Below are positions 63,811-64,000 of a DNA stretch of 64,000 nucleotides, one piece after another. The translations under genes and the position numbers were made by a program. The notes beneath the pieces were generated by a model. That model made no database searches. It worked only from the letters and a program-made list of their open reading frames with translations, and was not told where the DNA came from. The stretch comes from Rhodospirillales bacterium. GTDB lineage: Bacteria > Pseudomonadota > Alphaproteobacteria > Rhodospirillales > SHVU01. The stretch is taken from positions 1 to 64,000 of the forward strand of contig SHVU01000007.1 in assembly GCA_009691105.1 (NCBI GenBank), in the 5' to 3' direction. Position 1 is the first letter of the stretch. Each line of letters starts with the position of its first letter.

Positions 63811-64000
63811 CGCAGCCGGATGAAGAGGATGGCCGCGACTAGGGCGGCGATCAGCAAGCAGGCGACGACATAGACATACAAGGCGAGGCGAATATCACGG
63901 GCCGTCGCCTCTTTGCGGCCATCGCCGATCCACGGTTCGTCGAAGACTTGTCCCGCATAGTGACGGGGACCGGCGAGAGCCAAGCCTAACGCGCCCGCCA
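63801..64000 (-). CDS. cobD: Adenosylcobinamide-phosphate synthase CobD/CbiB, 3' end only
   Basis: The minus-strand frame runs off the right window edge with [48 protein letters not shown] and a final hydrophobic helix. This is the C-terminus of the membrane enzyme that attaches aminopropanol to cobyric acid, the step after CobQ. A shorter reading as an isolated 60-residue membrane protein (TTG start at 63983) is rejected because the family motif continues upstream of it. Confidence 0.82.
   Translation of the reverse strand, partial: AGALGLALAGPRHYAGQVFDEPWIGDGRKEATARDIRLALYVYVVACLLIAALVAAILFIRLRYT

Noticed and set aside
63801-63983. A stand-alone 60-residue membrane protein
   Set aside because: The frame continues to the window edge and carries CobD/CbiB C-terminal motifs, so it is the end of that gene.

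Overview
The window reads as a GC-rich, gene-dense alphaproteobacterial chromosome segment, most like the Rhodospirillales. This is inferred from gene content and order: MucR/Ros and Irr regulators, a Fur/Mur protein without the usual zinc Cys pairs, the run fur-miaB-phoH-ybeY-corC-lnt-HTH-metK-trmB-rimP-nusA-ylxR-infB-rbfA-truB-rpsO-pnp, the block rpsT-dnaA-dnaN-recF-gyrB, and an aerobic-type (CobN) B12 pathway. I saw no tRNA, rRNA, CRISPR array, insertion sequence or phage gene.

Layout. 0-9 kb: a RutE-like nitroreductase, a TsaB-RimI fusion, a TusA-like protein, MucR, Fur/Mur, then tightly overlapping tRNA/ribosome maturation and envelope genes (miaB, phoH, ybeY, corC, lnt) and an XRE regulator. 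9-20.5 kb: metK, trmB and the rimP-nusA-ylxR-infB-rbfA-truB-rpsO-pnp transcription/translation operon. 20.5-27.2 kb: a GDPD-like phosphodiesterase, the fabA-fabB-fabI unsaturated fatty acid genes, irr behind a promoter overlapped by an Irr-box-like palindrome, and a rubrerythrin / Fe-S protein / DUF3501 trio. 27.2-31.5 kb (minus strand): an SH3-like secreted protein, a DsrE-like protein, a MoeB-like E1 enzyme, dut, coaBC and ubiE. 31.5-33.6 kb: mutM, a small secreted protein and an enoyl-CoA hydratase. 33.7-43 kb: rpsT with a strong promoter and terminator, a 420-base AT-rich gap, dnaA, dnaN, recF, gyrB and a class A penicillin-binding protein.

43-50.3 kb holds surface-sugar genes: hldE, gmhA, a fused dehydrogenase/Gfo-Idh oxidoreductase, an AsnB-type amidotransferase, a zinc-ribbon protein and a UDP-glucuronate decarboxylase. 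50.4-52.9 kb is a damaged patch: a 5'-truncated metallophosphatase and a 5'-truncated degenerate EAL protein are joined back to back at an 8-bp tandem repeat, followed by an ABC ATPase with a -1 frameshift and its intact permease.

52.9-64 kb is a cobalamin locus: cobT divergent from cobS-cobC, a cobalamin riboswitch, then cobU-cobW-cobN-cobO, a SYLF-domain lipoprotein, cobQ, and the 3' end of a convergent cobD/cbiB cut by the window edge. Together these cover corrin cobalt insertion, adenosylation, amidation, aminopropanol attachment and nucleotide-loop assembly. I found no single obviously new system. The most unusual items are the deletion-like junction and frameshift near 50.7-51.9 kb, the TsaB-RimI fusion, the rubrerythrin/Fe-S/DUF3501 module beside irr, the lipoprotein inside the B12 operon, and the regulatory structure around irr, rimP and dnaN.
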